In this document: positions 63,086 to 64,000 of the stretch, piece by piece | How the letters are laid out: each line of letters begins with the position of its first letter | Position numbering within the stretch: the first letter of the stretch is position 1 | Source of the DNA: Acidovorax benzenivorans | Lineage (GTDB): Bacteria; Pseudomonadota; Gammaproteobacteria; Burkholderiales; Burkholderiaceae_C | Direction of reading: 5' to 3' | Length of the DNA stretch: 64,000 nucleotides | NCBI RefSeq assembly: GCF_028680575.1 | Contig: NZ_JAPCKI010000008.1 | Coordinates: 62,001 to 126,000, forward strand | Program-made: the position numbers and the translations under genes | The notes under the pieces: model-generated | The model's input: the letters and a program-made list of their open reading frames with translations, nothing else | Databases searched by the model: none | Told to the model about the DNA's origin: nothing

Positions 63086-63580
63086 ATGAAACGCTTCCAC
63101 GCCCACGTGCATGTCGATGACCTGGCCCAGAGCATCGCCTTCTATTCCAAGCTGTTTGCTGTCGCCCCCACGCGCGTCGAGGCCGACTACGCCAAATGGA
63201 TGCTGGAAGACCCACGCGTCAACTTCGCCATCTCTACGCGCGGCGCCCAGCCGGGGTTGGACCACTTTGGCATGCAGACCGACGATGCTGCGGAGCTGGC
63301 CGAACTGAAGGCGCGCGCCGAGGCTGCCGACATGGCCCTGCTCGATGAGGGCAACACCACCTGCTGCTACGCCCGCAGCGAAAAGCACTGGGTGACTGAC
63401 CCGCAAGGCATTGCCTGGGAGCACTTTCATACCCTGGGTGACATCCCCGTTTTCAACGAAGCCCAGCAGCCCACTGCGGCGGGTGCCTGCTGCTCGCCTG
63501 CGCCTGCAGCCACTGCGACCCCAAAGGCAGCCTGCTGCGGCCCCGCCAAGTCCACCGCCCACAAAGCCTCCTGCTGCTGA
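63086..63580 (+). CDS. arsI: ArsI/CadI-family VOC protein with Cys-Cys tail
   Basis: A 164-residue protein. MKRFHAHVHVDDLAQSIAFY opens the VOC fold; likely metal ligands are an N-terminal His, H60 (GLDHFGMQ) and E112 (IAWEHFHTLGD). The NTTCCYARSEKHW segment with C93-C94 matches the thiol pair that binds trivalent organoarsenic in ArsI C-As lyases. The C-terminal 35 residues add three Cys pairs (135-136, 150-151, 163-164) in an Ala/Pro linker, which may act as an arsenic trap. CadI is the related alternative name. AGGAG lies eight bases upstream. Confidence 0.87.
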   Translation: MKRFHAHVHVDDLAQSIAFYSKLFAVAPTRVEADYAKWMLEDPRVNFAISTRGAQPGLDHFGMQTDDAAELAELKARAEAADMALLDEGNTTCCYARSEKHWVTDPQGIAWEHFHTLGDIPVFNEAQQPTAAGACCSPAPAATATPKAACCGPAKSTAHKASCC

Positions 63581-63589
63581 GGGAGTCCT

Positions 63590-64000
63590 ATGACTGCGCT
63601 GAACGTCCTTTTCCTCTGTACCCACAATTCCGCCCGCAGCATCCTGGCCGAGGCCCTGCTCAACGACATGGCCCCTGGCCGTTTCAAGGCCTACTCGGCA
63701 GGCAGCAGCCCGCGCGACAACCAGCAACCCAACCCGCTGGGCCTGAAGGTGCTGCAAGCCGCCGGTATCTCGACCGAAGGCCTGCGCAGCAAGAGCTGGG
63801 ACGAATTCGCCGCCCCTGGCGCCCCAGCCATGGACCTCGTCATCACCGTCTGTGACAACGCAGCGGGTGAGGTGTGCCCCATCTGGCCCGGTCACCCGGC
63901 CACCGCGCACTGGGGCTATGCCGACCCGTCCGAAGGGGATGGCTCGGACGATGAAAAGCGCGAGGCTTTCCGTAAGACTTTGCATGCGATTCACCTGAGG
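63590..64000 (+). CDS. arsC: Arsenate reductase, low-molecular-weight phosphatase type (partial, runs off the window)
   Basis: 137 codons from ATG 63590 with no stop before base 64000. LFLCTHNSARSILAEALLND contains the CX5R loop (C10, R16) that attacks arsenate. VCDNAAGEVCPIWPG places C88 and C96 where resolving cysteines sit in thiol-coupled ArsC proteins, and WGYADPS has the acid Asp. GGGAG precedes the ATG by five bases; the arsI stop is ten bases upstream. The rest of the operon (probably an Acr3 or ArsB pump) lies outside. Confidence 0.93.
   Translation, partial: MTALNVLFLCTHNSARSILAEALLNDMAPGRFKAYSAGSSPRDNQQPNPLGLKVLQAAGISTEGLRSKSWDEFAAPGAPAMDLVITVCDNAAGEVCPIWPGHPATAHWGYADPSEGDGSDDEKREAFRKTLHAIHLR

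Noticed and set aside
1..64000. CRISPR array
   Set aside because: The dispersed palindromes are far apart, vary in sequence and have no regular spacers, and no cas gene is present.

Overview
The window is bacterial chromosomal DNA of very high GC content. Gene content points to a betaproteobacterium of the Comamonadaceae (Acidovorax-like): a hemC-hemD-hemX-hemY cluster, flhDC, several TRAP transporters, a DUF4148 protein, paired YceI proteins with a cytochrome b561, and a short palindromic repeat (core AGCTGCTAGCGCTT) scattered between and inside genes. The assignment comes from gene families and signatures only; no database search was possible. No CRISPR array, rRNA, prophage or intact insertion sequence was seen.

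Layout. 1-8.3 kb: the end of an NAD(P)-binding protein, a CPBP-like membrane protein, then a minus-strand sugar-acid operon (TRAP binding protein, IlvD/Edd dehydratase, FAH-family enzyme, TRAP small and large permeases) with a divergent LysR regulator. 8.4-11.6 kb: a hypothetical protein, an FMN riboswitch in front of a type II lumazine synthase, and a chemoreceptor. 11.9-15.7 kb: a glutarate/glutaryl-CoA module (CoA-transferase, glutaryl-CoA dehydrogenase, divergent LysR regulator). 15.8-25.7 kb: housekeeping genes (tRNA-Leu, cysM, a Nudix hydrolase, tusA, galU, valS), an M48 protease and a VOC protein. 25.9-27.8 kb: cytochrome b561 with two YceI proteins. 28.2-35.8 kb: the heme genes, divergent ppc, and a DUF4148 protein. 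36-41.2 kb: an AI-2E family permease, a Spherulin-4-like lipoprotein, two further lipoproteins (one FlgO-like) and flhDC. 41.5-48.2 kb: a sulfurtransferase, a DMT exporter, a Rieske oxygenase, and an xseB-ispA-dxs isoprenoid operon. 48.4-52.5 kb: a second TRAP system whose binding protein converges on its permease genes. 52.7-57 kb: a tungstate ABC transporter (tupBCA) with an extra ModA-like protein and a divergent ModE-like regulator. 57.1-62.6 kb: a UbiB-type kinase and an operon of EAL, saccharopine-dehydrogenase-like, DoxX-like and DUF2269 proteins. 62.7-64 kb: the start of an arsenic operon (arsR-arsI-arsC), cut by the window edge.

The most unusual signal is the dispersed palindrome. 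About ten recognisable copies or fragments occur. Two lie in frame inside genes: one in hemD, and one that encodes much of the signal peptide of tupA. Others abut start codons (dxs, the Nudix gene, the CoA-transferase). This resembles the protein-invading palindromic elements known from Rickettsia. Other structures of note are a 19-bp perfect terminal inverted repeat bounding a 114-bp element, a ModE-box-like site upstream of tupB, and a terminator-like hairpin in the leader of the Rieske oxygenase gene.
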